Positions 1 to 11,849 of a stretch of DNA of 64,000 nt are shown piece after piece. Position 1 is the first letter of the stretch, and each line of letters starts with the position of its first letter. The stretch covers positions 162,774 through 226,773 of the forward strand of contig CAXAMN010018668.1 of assembly GCA_963970005.1 (NCBI GenBank). The letters run 5' to 3'. The notes beneath the pieces are model-generated. The model made no database searches, was not told the origin of the DNA, and was given only the letters and a program-made list of their open reading frames with translations. This DNA comes from Durusdinium trenchii (taxonomy: Eukaryota > Sar > Dinophyceae > Suessiales > Symbiodiniaceae). The translations under genes were made by a program, and so were the position numbers.

Positions 1-544
1 GGTCTCTCAACACTTGACAGTTCTCAAGCAATAGTGTGGAGACTTTTAGCAGGTGCATTGGGCAAATTCTGCGTAATTTGATGTAATTTGCTCTACAGCT
101 CCACAACTGTCCGGTATATAGTAAATGTTTGCCAAACAAGTTCTTCACTCGACAATCAAACCAAGATTGGGTTGGCAGACTGGCACACACGCATCACAAT
201 GTCCCAACCAAAATGTCATCCTTGCTGTGAATCTGACATCCCCTCTCCAGCGTAGTTGTTGGTCGTGAAGAACCTGGCAATCAGACATTGTTATTGAATT
301 ATCTTGCCATGACGTTGAGAAGTGAAATCAATATAATGAAGGAGGACGTGTTCACTGTGTGTGTGGCACATATCAAAGGGTTGGCGGCCATGAGCCTTTG
401 GATGTGTTTTGGCATTTGGCCTAGCATCAATACAGGTAGTATTTGATTGATTTTGGCAGTACCGGTGCTATATCGCCCGACCTGCCGCTGATTTTTGACA
501 GACTATGCCAGCTACTCAGCTAGTCTACAAAAGAAGTAACTCAC

Positions 545-3500
545 CAACCCAGCACATCTTTCAAGCATCAACAAATACTGACTGAAGCCCTCTGGCTCAC
601 ATCGACGGTTGTAGCGCACCCTGAGAGCGTGCGGAATTCGCCACATCGTTGGCCCCTTGCCTGAAGGACAAAGCTGGGTCTGAGTCTGAGTCCATCGACC
701 ACAGCTTTCCAACCCGAAACAATTTGTCTGCCTGCAGTTTCATGGAGCAAAAAAACAAAACATGAACAGTGTGTACAGGAAAGTATCGGACATGTTTTAT
801 TGGGGTTGGTTTGAAGCTGATGTTTGTAGGTTGAATCAACAGCACCATCATATCAAATGCTTGTATATCTCTTCTCTATATACATTGTCACATTATCATC
901 GAAAGCGGACTTTAAAAGGACAATTGCATCCATACAATGCGGTTTAAGTACATGCTTTTGCCCTCTAGTGATTCCTGTAACTTCTTAGTCTTCGAGATCT
1001 ATGTTGGTATATATAGATCATTATAGATCGATCCAAAGGATGCTGACCAGCAAAAGCTGTAGAATCCCGGCCCGGCGTACCTCGTTGCCAAAGCGATCGC
1101 GCAGAAGTCCCTGGGGCATGGACACCTCGTACTCCTGGCGATGTCGAATCAGGTCGAAGAGGGAACTCGGGTTGAACAAATCTGGATCTCTGATTTGTTT
1201 GGATGACACTATACTCTGAGACCTTATAAGACTGGCGTGAGCCTTCGTGGCACCTTCCTTGCTTGTTTGTTGATGTTGAAGCCAGCTGAATGAAATACAC
1301 CGCGGCAGGCTCACCATATCCGGTGTGAAGCGTTGTCCAGGCGGAAGCCGGAACATGACCTGGTGAGACAGGCTGTGCGTCACATGCAAAAACCAACACA
1401 CCTTATTCACTCATGATTTAAATGGACCAGTATCAGCACCAATAGAACTTGTAAAAGTATGTAAAAGTATTGTTCCCAACAAATCGCCACTTTGAACCTT
1501 CACATCAAGACAGCATCGCAAATTCATCCCGTCACATACCCGCTGCCGCAGCATTTAGAATCTAGCAACCATACCGCTGTCTCTCACTCTCACTCACTCA
1601 CTCACTCACTCACTCACTCACTCACTCACTCACTCTCTCTCTCTCTCTCAGGCTACTTGATGCTACTTCTACCTAGAGAAAGAGCTAGGCATCATTTCCA
1701 GCAAAGAAACAGGATAGACATGCGGGACAAGGAGGTTACAGCGGTTGCGGTCTGCAAAGGCATAGAGCCAACACATGGACGGTCCCAAGCGACTCCAGCG
1801 ACTCCAAAGGCATCACAGCAAGGCGAAGAGGTGAGACATGTGCGGCGCTTGCCTTGTTGAGCACCACCTTCGCCTGGTGCACGGGCAAATGAACTTCGGC
1901 ACCATAGGGTCTCATCGGCTTCACCTGGAGGGTCGCAGGCGGCATCGGCCATCGATCGTGATACCGCAACAAAAAAATAGCGATGTTGAAGACATGACTA
2001 GTAACAAGAAACTATACTAGTAGCTATTGCTGCTGGTGGTAATGCACTTGTTACTACAGTAGCAATGCCCTTGTTACTAGTAGCGACGCCATGGTTACTA
2101 AAAGCTCAGAAATTGTACCGTCATGCCACTCACTCTGGGAATGACTCAATGAGTTGCAACCTTCGATCAACATTCACACAGCAAGCAAGCTATCAAGACA
2201 TACAGTAGCAACATTGCCAACATTGCATCAATGAAGGTCTGCAAGTGGTTTTCTGGACCGCACAGTGCTGAAATGTGCTGAATGTGTTTCTGGAACTCCA
2301 ATCCGGCTGGCCTTCAAGCTGCCATGGCCGGCCTGAACTGAAAAAACAACCAGTGGCCGGTGCCGCTGACGGTAACCACCCCAAAAAAATTGTCCTGCCA
2401 CCAGGAACTTTCACTCGTTATAAATTTGATTATAGTTGTAAGCAAATGCCTGGGCTCATCGTTTTACCGTATACTACAAACACGAGGAACCAGCCAGCCA
2501 CAAACACATCAAGCACTGCTTCAGTGTCCTATGAGTCCTATGGAAAAATTGAAACACGAACAACAAAACTATCAAACAAATAGATACACGTAGTACCTAT
2601 CATTAGAAATTTTCTTGACCATCGCATCCAATTCAAACATGTCTTCTTGTTGCGTAAATATGCGTAAATAATGCAAGTTGCTTGGGATTTTGCTTGGGTT
2701 ATCTTGGGTTGATCACATGCCGGTTCCGAGGGACACCTCTCTTACAATAAATGTCACTGTGTCTCTAGTGAAAACATCACCCAACTTTGTTTAGGCTGCA
2801 GAGGCTGCACACGCCAAAAACATTCATCATGGTTCCCACTCGTGATTTCAGCCAAGGCACAAATACATTCTCACTCATCGTCAAGGTCACTTGTGTCCAC
2901 GGCTCCACGTCTGCAGGGCATTAAGCCGCTGTGAAAGAGTTGGGTGCACTTGCGTAGATGACTCTCTCATCCCCGAACGTGTTTAAAGATGGTGCGAAGC
3001 ATTGAAACCTTCCTTGTTGATACTCGACGAGTCTAGATTTGTCAAGTGGCGCATCGTCAACTGCCTGAGTTAAAGTAAAGGCTACTAGGGGCTCCTGGCC
3101 TTACTACTAGGAGCAAGGATGCTACTGGGGGCTCCTGGCATCGCTACTAGGAACAAAAGGTCAACAAAGCGAAACGTGGTGCAATCAGTGCACTGAGGAA
3201 AGAAACCCTCGCCTGTGCGGCCATCGGTCGGATGCATCGAGATAAAGAAAGGAGCCTGGTGGAGGCGGTGACGGTGCTGACAGGTGTGCCTAACAATGCC
3301 TCATCTGCAAATATAGTATAGAATATTTACAATGACTTATACAATATGCTTCAGCATGAAGAAAGTTTCGTAACAGTCTCCCGACTCCAGACTCTAGTCA
3401 GACAACGTTCCCACTGGAAATCGGGCGAAAAAATTATAGCCCGAACAAAAACTATAATGTGCTATAAATTTAATACTTCGGGGTGGAAACTCCTCCGCCG

Positions 3501-4202
3501 GAATTCCACTGTAAGGTCATGTCTTTGCCAGCTTGTTACCAATTTTGCCCTGTTTGTGTATATGCATACACAGTCGGTATACAATATATGAACTAAAATG
3601 AACTAAGTGCACATGACATGAGAGAATGTGCAACTGGTGTTGGTCTCCCAACCTCAAAATCTTCCAGAATCTCCACCTGCCACCAAGCGCAAGCAGTCAC
3701 TATGGGCATGCGTTTGCAGCGGCATCGCTCAAGTCAATTCAGAATTGGATGGGACATGATGACAGCTAATTAGGTTGGAGGCCATCGCTAGTAGGTGGAG
3801 GCCATCGCTTCTAGGGTGGAGTCCATCGCTTGTAGGTTGGAGGCCATTACAATTAGGTTGGAAGCTACAACTGACCAAGCCGACTGCCCAACCTGCAGGT
3901 TGTCACCAAACATCCTCCCAAAGGTGTTGCCCACTGCATCCTGCGGCGTGCTTTGGCCTTTCTGGGCAAAAGAAGCAACACAGGCCATTAAAGGCTTTGG
4001 CTGTTACTTGGCAAAAGATCCTCACCCAGTGATCCTCACCATGAATAAACCTATTTATATTATATGTTACATCTATTGTCTATTTACTATCATCTATTTG
4101 AGGATCCAGACGTGGTCGCCCCGCCTGGACCTGACCGGCCGGGATCTCAATCAAATACCTTCGACCAGGTCGCAGAAGCTCCGTGGGCATCAGCCTTAGA
4201 TC
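545..4202 (-). CDS. Multi-exon gene A, unknown protein
   Basis: I do not recognise the product. Eight candidate exons on the minus strand join with consistent phase: 4202-4131, 3961-3893, 3276-3166, 1924-1853, 1359-1315, 1215-1081, 731-661 and 581-545. All junctions are phase 0 except the last, which is phase 2. The 3961-3893 exon has a strong pyrimidine-rich acceptor (GCTTCTTTTGCCCAG) and the 1215-1081 exon ends GAG|GTACGC. Two donors are GC (after 1853 and 661). Readable pieces include RYLIEIPAGQ, DAVGNTFGRMFG, LPPGQRFTPDM and EYEVSMPQGLLRDRFGNE. Introns run from 79 to about 1,240 nt and carry R1 and R2 repeats. More exons probably lie below 545 (for example about 274-215) and in the larger introns. 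Joining the 4.2-3.2 kb exons to the 1.9-0.5 kb exons is inference from strand and phase. They could be two genes. Confidence 0.5.
1575..1655. repeat. CTCA/CT microsatellite
   Basis: A run of CTCA units passes into a CT run. It lies in an intron of gene A. Its plus-strand ORF (LTHSLTHS) is a by-product of the repeat. Confidence 0.9.
2014..2106. repeat. R1 dispersed repeat, copy 1
   Basis: TACTAG/CTAGTA-rich units (ACTAGTAGCTATTGC, TGTTACTAGTAGCGACG) of the same family as the copies at 3.1, 20.4, 23.9, 41.0, 48.0 and 61.5 kb. The units hold short inverted repeats of CTAGTA. It is intronic if gene A is correct. Confidence 0.7.
3078..3156. repeat. R1 dispersed repeat, copy 2
   Basis: Two units of the form CTACTAGGGGCTCCTGGC followed by CTACTAGGAGCAAGG. 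It lies directly beside the 3276-3166 exon of gene A, whose frame stays open into the repeat before a stop. Confidence 0.75.
3770..3868 (-). repeat. R2 21-bp tandem repeat, reverse orientation
   Basis: About four imperfect copies of GGTTGGAGGCCATCGCTA, the reverse complement of the unit at 7.09-7.64 kb. It starts about 25 nt inside the intron that follows the 3961-3893 exon. Confidence 0.8.
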
Positions 4203-4279
4203 CTCGCAGGACGTCAAGTTGAGTCAGCTGTCGGCTGCTTTTTTTGCCCACTCTTAGCCCCTAGGCACTTGTTTTTTAG

Positions 4280-4475
4280 GGAGGGAGGTGGTAGCTAGTA
4301 GCTAGCAGAAGAGGTAGCTAGTAGCTACAAGTAAGCTACTAATGGATGCAGGATAGCTCACACTTCTTCAAGGAAGTTCCCCAAGCCGCCCTAAAGGCGG
4401 CGGGGGGGAGCTTCCTTGAAGACGCGCTCGCACTGATTTGGTTCCTAGATTTTGAGGGAAACTTAACTCTTAAGA
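4280..4475 (+). repeat. R3 stem-loop element, copy 1 (with R1-like lead-in)
   Basis: After GTAGCTAGTAGCTA units, GGATGCAGGATAGCTCAC leads into a long stem. The left arm CTTCTTCAAGGAAGTTCCCC (4363-4382) pairs with a right arm ending GAGCTTCCTTGAAG (near 4405-4422). Inside is a second perfect hairpin, GCCGCC-CTAAA-GGCGGC (4385-4401). The element then reads GGTTCCTAGATTTTGAGGG. Sister copies lie at 8.2, 37.9 and 59.0 kb. Confidence 0.8.
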
Positions 4476-4635
4476 GATCGGTCACACCTATGGGTGTCCT
4501 CAGCTGGATCCATCGACAAAGAGGGCAATATCATGCCATATCCAAATTGTCTCTGACATGCCACACGCTGCTAGATGTGATTGGCAAAGGTCTCCATCTT
4601 GGACGAAGAACGTGAGAGCCACCGCCCAACAAAAT

Positions 4636-6265
4636 TTAGCTTCTAGCTTTAGTGTCTAAAGGGTTGTACATTCTCAAGGCATCTGGCAAATATCGAAGAC
4701 TCCTTCCCATGTGCCAGGATGGACGCTTCCACGATCAAACCTGCCCAAGTCAAGAAATTTGGCCAAGCCTTGTTGTCTATAAGAACGAATGTATCACCTC
4801 GACAACTGCGACAATAGCAGCAATCTTCAGACGTTGTCGTTTCAGAATTCCCAGCAAACAGGCCAATGAACGGAGCCTGTTGAGTAGTTTGTGTCATTGT
4901 CCAAGTCCGAGTAGTTGCCAGCTGAAGCCAAGGGCCGCATTGGGCAAGAATGTAATGCATTGATTCATTTCTTAAAAAATAAGTTTGCTGAGTTGGGTCA
5001 AGCAAATTCCTGAGTTGAGTCTCATCAAAGAAAACCGGCGCGACAAACAGCCCGACGCATTCATATGGTGTAGAATGTTGGATTATTATGTTGGAGAACC
5101 CATGTCGAGTTTACAAACTGCCTGACTTGGATAAAGTGTGCTCCTACACCCATATCCTCCGAAATGCATAGATGCACAATTAGATCATGAATCTTTTTTG
5201 ATCTATATTCATACAACATTGTGATGGGTCGAATCCACAACTCTTTGTGGCTTTGGTCGTGACGCTCAACACCACTGTGTGACCATGTGCCACGGCCTCC
5301 CTTAACCTCTGCCATTGCGCGTCTGAGTCACCCAAACGTTGCTCATAGAAAAATGCCACACTTTCAGGGATTGTGCGCACTTCCTCCTGCAAAGCAAAGG
5401 CCAGCATGGATTCCAGGCACGACCAGTTTCGCTGAGACTGAGTTCTCAAGAGCACCTGCCAGAACTATGACTATGACTATGACCTTGTAGATTACATTGC
5501 TGTATTGAACAAGGAAATCGATGAACAGCAGAACCGCAAGAGCACTACTCTTGAACAAGGGCTTTCCTTCACAGTCTATTGACAAGATAGGGAGAGGTGA
5601 ACAACGATCATCACTACACTCTGGGCAAGGAATGAGGCTGTCTCGGCGTGCAAGGTCACTCAGAGCACCAAGACAGGTTGCGGTAGAAGGGTTAGGTCGT
5701 CGATTGCTCAATTCGAAGACATTGCTGTCTGATTGTGAGAGGAACTGCTGCAAATGCATGCCAACAAGCAGCAGCAAAACACAATTTCTTGTAGATTCGT
5801 GCATGAAACACAACAACTCGCTGCAGACGACGCTCCCCGAAGAGCAAGGTGAAGCTCTCGGTAGGAGGCCTGAGCTACGTGATGCCATGACATCCTCGCC
5901 CGATGGAAGGCCACTCTGCCCTCCAACCTAGAAGCAGACTTGCCCTAACAAAGTATTTGTTGCATGTAGACAACATGTCTTATCTTTTGAAGATCGGGAA
6001 GCCGACGGCAGCTCACAAGACCGTAAATATTTGCTGCAATAAATTCTACCGAACCACAGCTGTTCGCCCACAGGCTCCCCAACACTGGAGGCTGGTCGAG
6101 GTACACGGAGCCAGGCTGAACTAGGTACGGCCTCAGCACTTGGGATGTGTCTCGGACTACCGCAAATGAATTGGACATTGAACCTTGCAAGGTTTTTTGG
6201 CTTTCTAACAAAAGGAATCCTGCACCGATTCTTTGATACGGTGATTGAAATTGCACTTGTTTCAT
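4636..6265 (-). CDS. Six-exon gene B, unknown protein (386 aa)
   Basis: I do not recognise the family. Exons: 6265-6017, 5927-5484, 5386-5307, 5202-5115, 5020-4741 and 4655-4636. The introns are 89, 97, 104, 94 and 85 nt, all GT-AG, with phases 0, 0, 2, 0, 1. The spliced length is 1,161 nt, exactly 387 codons. The ATG at 6265 follows an in-frame TGA five codons upstream. The second exon is 148 codons and holds a CPEC and a DRC near its middle and a hydrophobic stretch (ALAVLLFIDFLVQYS). The fifth holds CCYCRSCRG, so zinc binding is possible. Unspliced, the locus looks like overlapping frames in three phases. The matched phases and similar intron sizes favour splicing over decay. The last 20-nt exon is the weakest part. 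An open minus frame continues to about 4508 (ending ALFVDGSS) and may belong to the true 3' end. A 28-nt alternative for intron 2 also keeps frame. Confidence 0.6.
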
Positions 6266-6274
6266 GGCTATGTA

Positions 6275-7080
6275 CAGCTTGCAAATTCAGAGCCTGAGGG
6301 GGAAAGAACACACAAGTCTTTAGGCAGTTCTTCAGCCATGCTGAAGTGTTTTCTGTCCGTGCACACCACCACAAACCAGTTGAGTCATGTGTTTGATACT
6401 TCTGTATATAGGGTTAGTAAACCGCTTCAATCATGGATCAAAAGTTTGGACATGTCTCAGTGCTGTTTCAAGCAGCCTTCTGATATATTTACTGCCCCAG
6501 GCAGCGACTGTTGATCGGTGAGGTAGGTGTCCTGCAAACCTGGGAGCCAGTGCCAGTTTCACATGTTTCACACTCTTCGGAGTGCACTGCAGGCTTTGCC
6601 GGTCCAGTCTCAATCGCTTGTTTGGAGAATCACCATGGTTTGAACAGAAGGAACAATAAAGTGCATGTTTATATAATATTGTTAAATCGAATTGTCTAAA
6701 GTGTTAGCTCCGTAGGTAGTTCTTTTTCACAAACAAACCAAACAAAATGACATGATGGCCTCCTGAATTCACTGTCGAGACAGCCAAGGGGCCAAGGTAG
6801 GATTCATACATGAACGCGCTGGCTTCCTGCCGCTGGCTGAACTGTCAATTCCTTTTCATATATAGCCTATGTATGGTTATATTTTTTTTGATGCGAGGTA
6901 GGCCGTGGTGAGGTGAGGTGAGGTGCAGGTGGAGGTGGAGGTGGAGGCGAGGCGAGGCGAGGCAGGTAGCCAGTAGGGAGAGGTGGCTAGTACTTATACA
7001 AGATCCTGCAAGTAAATGACTACCGACGGGCCGCAGGGTGGCTCACGCTGTTACATCTAGAATTTTCTATCATTGCCACA
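6275..7080. other. No supported gene
   Basis: Short frames only. A GAGGT/GGAGGT-type microsatellite occupies 6900-6965. Upstream exons of gene B, if any, would lie here, but I found no phase-consistent candidate. Confidence 0.5.
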
Positions 7081-7084
7081 AACC

Positions 7085-7640
7085 AAATAGCGATGGCCTC
7101 CAACCCAATAGCGATGGCCTCCAACCCAATAGCGATGGCCTCCAACCAAATAGCGATGGCCTCCAACCTAANNNNNNNNNNNNNNNNNNNNNNNNNNNNN
7201 NNNNNNNNNNNNNNNNNNNNNNNNNNNNNNNNNNNNNNNNNNNNNNNNNNNNNNNNNNNNNNNNNNNNNNNNNNNNNNNNNNNNNNNNNNNNNNNNNNNN
7301 NNNNNNNNNNNNNNNNNNNNNNNNNNNNNNNNNNNNNNNNNNNNNNNNNNNNNNNNNNNNNNNNNNNNNNNNNNNNNNNNNNNNNNNNNNNNNNNNNNNN
7401 NNNNNNNNNNNNNNNNNNNNNNNNNNNNNNNNNNNNNNNNNNNNNNNNNNNNNNNNNNNNNNNNNNNNNNNNNNNNNNNNNNNNNNNNNNNNNNNNNNNN
7501 NNNNNNNNNNNNNNNNNNNNNNNNNNNNNNNNNNNNNNNNNNNNNNNNNNNNNNNNNNNNNNNNNNNNNNNTAGCGATGGCCTCTAACCCAATAGCGATG
7601 GCCTCCAACCTAATAGCGATGGCATCCAACCTATATTTTA
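7085..7640 (+). repeat. R2 21-bp tandem array with 400-N gap
   Basis: Units TAGCGATGGCCTCCAACCCAA begin at 7088, 7109, 7130 and 7151 and resume after the gap. Because 21 bp is seven codons, the array reads open as NSDGLQP repeats. That ORF is a product of the unit length, not evidence of a gene. The run of N at 7172-7571 sits inside the array, so the true copy number is unknown. Confidence 0.9.
7172..7571. other. Assembly gap, 400 N
   Basis: Lies inside the R2 tandem array. The other gaps, each exactly 10 N, are at 18518-18527, 32719-32728 and 47989-47998. Confidence 1.
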
Positions 7641-7859
7641 AGTACAACACAGGATGGATGTACAGCAACTAGCGTGTGCTGCAATAACCGAGTGAAAGCT
7701 CTTGGCCGAAGCATGACCAATCGGAACCGAAGCTTTACCGAACAGCACCAAGAATGCACCGTGGGGCTTAACTCAAACACTACCAAAAATGTACGGTGGT
7801 GATACCAGGAGATGAATCTTATCTGGGATCTGTGGTCTGTAGTTTATGTATGAACATGT

Positions 7860-7895
7860 GTGAACATATGTATATATATATATATATGTGTGTGA
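7860..7895. repeat. AT/GT microsatellite
   Basis: A TATATATATATGTGTGTG run. The rest of 7640-8160 shows nothing I can support. Confidence 0.8.
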
Positions 7896-8159
7896 ACTTT
7901 TACAAGAAACATAAAAAGAGCATGCAAAATAGCACAAACACCTTGACTTGAAGCCCAAACAGTGAGGATTTTGATCTGGAACTTCACACTGAAACACACC
8001 TAGTTTGGCAACCAAGGTTTGGAGATCTACAGTACTTTGGAACTGTGTGAACCCGACCAATGGCTGATCTGATTGGAATATCCTGGTGCTTCTGACTGAA
8101 GAACTGCTCCTATTTAATCAGGTAAGGGAGAAGTAAGCTGCTAGGCTAAGTTAGCCTCT

Positions 8160-8232
8160 AGATTCTAGGTAGGACGCAGGATAGCTCGTGCTCGCACTAA
8201 TCTTTTGGTTCCTAGATTTTTATAGCGAAACT
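8160..8232 (+). repeat. R3 element, copy 2, lacking the stem-loop
   Basis: The flanks match copy 1 (GACGCAGGATAGCTC and CTCGCACTAATC...GGTTCCTAGATTTTT), but the roughly 70 bp of stem and loop between AGCTC and CTCGCACT are missing. Confidence 0.75.
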
Positions 8233-8251
8233 GGCACCGATGCTTCTTCAC

Positions 8252-9469
8252 CAGATCGAAATGCTGCAAGCCCTCGAGTGCTCAGCGCTGAAGAGTGGAC
8301 TTGGCAAGCTTGTCCTGGCTGCTTGGAAGATCCCCAGCCATCCTGAGCAAATCTCAGCTTAAATGACCTGTGCTTCAATCTCAATAGAACATTCTAACTC
8401 TAACATCCGTTCAGCTCACATTTTGGTCTCGCTCAGTCGCTCAGGTGCGGATCCGGCTTTGATTAGTGATAACATGGCAAAACACACCGGTTCCAAAGGG
8501 GCTTGCACTCCTGTGTTGCCTGTACTGAGCCCGCACTACTTAGAGAAGATTTGGACTCTTTGGTGTATACTGCCCGCCATCCCCGAGCTTCCTCATGAGA
8601 CACACGCGCAGCTGCTGGTATGATCCTGACAGACTCAGACCCCCGCACAAAAATTGTGTCATCCTGTGTGATCACCTGGGCGATGTTGGGAAGGTTTGGC
8701 TAGGAAGGCTGGCAGGAAACGTGGCGGTACAAATCCATGTAGAGACTTAGTAGACACCAAACAATGTTCATTAGTCTTTAACTCGTTTGCGTCCAACAGC
8801 ATTGGTCCGGTTGCTTTGCTGAATCTGCGCCTTTTTGAGAGTCTCCACGGCACTATCTTATCCAACCATGTTAGCGTCAGCTGTGTTTGATTGCAATGAC
8901 CTTGCGGCTCACACCAAGCCAGTCTGTAAAATCAGAGTTGGCTAGACTTCTCGGGCATCCACTGCAGCAAACCCTTGACCAACGCCAGGCCAATTCCCAA
9001 AGGACCTCAACGGCTGAGATATCATGAGAATTCATGGAATATATGCTGGATTGCATCCAAAGGCATCCAGTTCACTAGGCAAAGCAAAAGATTCGTGATT
9101 CAAACCGATCTCGCGCCAGGGCCTCACGCCCCATGCAAAAGACCAGACGCCTGGGCCTCCGGGCGGGTCTTTCGCCAAATAGCTCTTGGTCTGACAGTGC
9201 CAGGACTCGCCGATATCCGGGCTGAACCAAACCTGGCAGTGCTGGTCAGGGGAACAAGCCAAGCTTTCTCTGGGTTGTTACAAAGAGCAGCAATGAGAGC
9301 TCTGACATTGCCATGAAGCTCTGGTGGCTTCTGGTTCATGATAACTTTCCCCTGTGGTTCCCGGCATCATTGAAGTTGCAGTGGTCGTCAAATACTCTGG
9401 CACAAAGGTGGCCTGAACCACAACCAATTCACAGTGTCACAGCCAATCCCTTGTGCCTCACAGCTGTTG
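8252..9469 (-). CDS. Multi-exon gene C, unknown protein
   Basis: No family recognised. Six internal exons agree in phase: 9469-9433, 9351-9307, 9232-9128, 8880-8731, 8675-8520 and 8342-8252. Introns are 81, 75, 247, 55 and 177 nt. The donor at 8520 is GC (GTACAG|GCAACA), and the donor at 9128 is GGC|GTGAGG. The exons encode, in order, a Cys-containing piece (EAQGIGCDT), KVIMNQKPPELHG, a Trp-rich segment (FSPDIGESWHC, GVWSFAWG), a basic segment (RLSKRRRFSKATG), a segment with TQDDTIFVRGSES, and SSKQPGQACQVHSS. Read without splicing, the same stretch looks like four frameshifted fragments. The first and last exons are missing. The 3' side runs towards the R3 copy at 8.2 kb. Confidence 0.55.
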
Positions 9470-9474
9470 CTTTG

Positions 9475-9965
9475 CAGATATGCAAGGTGTGGCCATGCTA
9501 TGCCATGCTATGCTGTGATGCATGACAATGCATAATGCATACCTTAGGTCTACATGCACATACTCATCTGACTGTGTGCCCACAATTAGGTTTGAGAGAC
9601 TGGCATTTGAATGCTTGATCACATTTGCGAATTGCAAACAACCAAAACATACATATGTGGCAACCTCAAGCAAGAAACTGCATATTGTTCGACTCTAGCA
9701 TTTAGTTATAGCCATCATCGCACATGTGTCTGCACCGTCCCAAAAATGGAAAGGTCTGCTGCTGGGCCGCCAGACCCCCGACCAGGAAAAGCCCGCCCTC
9801 TGATGTCGCCATCAGCTTTGGTTCACGACGAAGTCCAAAAGGCAGCTGGTTCTGCCAAACGTGCTGATCCGTGTATGCTTGCTTATGTTATATTATTATA
9901 TAATTATGCATTATTGTTATATATATATATATATATGTGGGGGGGACCTTTACGTATAATATAAC
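9475..9965. other. No supported gene
   Basis: Contains a CATGCTATGC short repeat near 9495-9515 and a TA microsatellite at 9915-9938. Upstream exons of gene C could lie here. Confidence 0.4.
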
Positions 9966-11480
9966 GACCTCTCACTCCTCAGCTTGGTCCCAACTGCTGT
10001 ACTTTACTCTGTTCAAAAAAACGATTGTGCCAAAAATGCAATGAGACTTGGATAATATACCTTACCAAATAAACGTAGAGCCTGGTGGGATACAAACAAG
10101 AGAAGTGGTATAGGGTAGGGTAAAAGATACACAGGTTGATCAACTACAGTAAATATATATATATGATATATGTAATATATAATTAGTAGTCCTGGTCTCG
10201 GGTGGACAAAGTAGTTAGGGTAAATGGGCAGAGTATATAAGAGTGAAAAAATACGCGCATTTCCAGGACATCCTGCTGAGCGTTAGAGTGCATCATTTGC
10301 TTGCAAAACCTTTAGGTACATAAATACGAAAAGGAGCTTATGAAAGGGTTTACATATTGGTTACTGTATATTAGGGGGTGCTTTCTTATTGTTTATCGGA
10401 TAACTAGCCCACTCCTCTCCATTCAGCTTCGTCCCAGCTGCTGTACTTTACTGTATTGTATTCAAAAAACGATTGTGCAAAGAAGACTCGGAAAATACAC
10501 TATGCCAAATAAATGTAGAGCAAGCTTGGTGACAGACAGGAGAAGTGGCATAGGGTAGGGTAACGGATAAAGCAGAAGCGAACACAGGTTGATAAACTAC
10601 ATGTATATAACAATATATAATACAATATAACAAAATATATTATAATACAATATAATATAATATATAATTACTGCAGTAGTCCTGGTCTGTGGTTGACAAA
10701 GTACAAGGTAGTTCTGGTCGGCTGTGTAAAGATCTGATCTTGGCTCTAACCACTATTGGAAACCATTGTAAAGATGCAACTCGAGTTTAAATGAGTGTGT
10801 CAAAGACTATGGCAGGATAAGATAGACTAGGCTAGTTATCCAGGTAGAATAGCGCAGAGTAGAGTAGCATACATACAGACAGAATACACCCATGAGATTA
10901 TTGTGACCAAAATTGAACAATATCATGGGTGTGCGATCCTTGTTGAGTCCTCCATTGCATTACAAGCATAAAAGTTAGGTTGTAGGCTTACTTTTCGTCT
11001 GCCACTCCCTCCCTCTCCTGTCCTAGGTTGAAACCTTCTGCGCACTTGCACGTTCACATCTTTTCATGTTCTGTATCATTCAATTTCGGTCTGAAGAATA
11101 GACAACGTATATAAGAGTGAAAAAGTATGTGCATGTCCAGGGCTTCCTGCATCAGTTGCTTGCTGCTTGCAAAGCCTTTAGGTGCATAAATACGAAAAGG
11201 AGCTTATGAAAGAGTTTACATATTATTTGTATTAGGGGGTGCTTTCTCACTGTTTATCGGATAACTAGCTCACTCCTCGCCGTTCAGCTTCGTCCCAACT
11301 TCTGTACTCTACTCCATTCTAAAAAACGATTGTGTCAAAGATGCCATGAGACTCGGATAATATACTATTCCAAATAGATGTAGAAGAAGGTGGGATACAA
11401 ACAGGAGAAGTAGCACAGGGTAGGGTAATGTACATCAATGCAAAATTAAGCAGAAGCGAACACAGGTTGACAAACTACAT
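9966..11480 (+). repeat. Three diverged copies of a 0.2-0.4 kb unit
   Basis: The block CTTCGTCCCAGCTGCTGTAC ... ACGATTGTG ... GACTCGG ... AATGTAGAG ... GGCATAGGGTAGGGTAA occurs at about 9968-10150, 10190-10590 and 11093-11480. Copies 2 and 3 also share the upstream part (TATATAAGAGTGAAAA, TACGAAAAGGAGCTTATGAA). AT-rich microsatellites separate them. No coding potential is visible. Confidence 0.8.
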
Positions 11481-11499
11481 ATCATACATAGTAGTCCAG

Positions 11500-11845
11500 T
11501 CTATGGTGAGGGGTTTATAAAAAATGTTTTTGTGGAAGGGTGTGCACAAATACGATTGGCCTTGGCAGGGTGAGGGGTCTATAACATGATGGGTTTTGTG
11601 AGAGGGTGTGCGCAAATACGATGGGGGCGAGGGGTTTATAAAATGAGTCTTTGTGGTAGGGTGTGCACAAATACGAGGGACTTTTGACAAGGTGAGAGGT
11701 TTATAACATGGGTTGTTGTGGAGGGCGTGCGCAAATACGAGGGCCTTGGCAGGGGTTTATAAAATGGGTCTTGTCGGAGGGTGTGCGCAAATACGATGCC
11801 TTTTAGAGGGTAAGGGGTTTATACAATGGGTTTGTCCCACCTTTG
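11500..11845 (+). repeat. Minisatellite, about 62-70 bp unit
   Basis: About six units, each with GAGGGTGTGCGCAAATACGA followed by a spacer ending GGGGTTTATAA. It directly follows the third copy of the upstream dispersed unit. Confidence 0.85.
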
Positions 11846-11849
11846 TGTT

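Noticed and set aside
3152-3283. Plus-strand exon-like frame (AISALRKETLACAAIG) with a donor
   Set aside because: The minus strand of the same interval gives a better exon (3276-3166) with acceptor and phase matching gene A.
4103-4222. Plus-strand terminal-exon-like frame (DVVAPPGPDRPGS)
   Set aside because: The minus frame 4202-4131 is more protein-like, has a proper acceptor and donor and fits gene A.
4504-4589. Plus-strand exon candidate (LDPSTKRAISCHIQ)
   Set aside because: The minus strand is open here in a better frame continuing from gene B.
7038-7668. Open frames across the R2 array and the N gap
   Set aside because: Their openness comes from the 21-bp period and the Ns.
9032-9339. 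Locus read as a chain of frameshifted pseudogene fragments
   Set aside because: Short introns with matching phase explain it without any frameshift.
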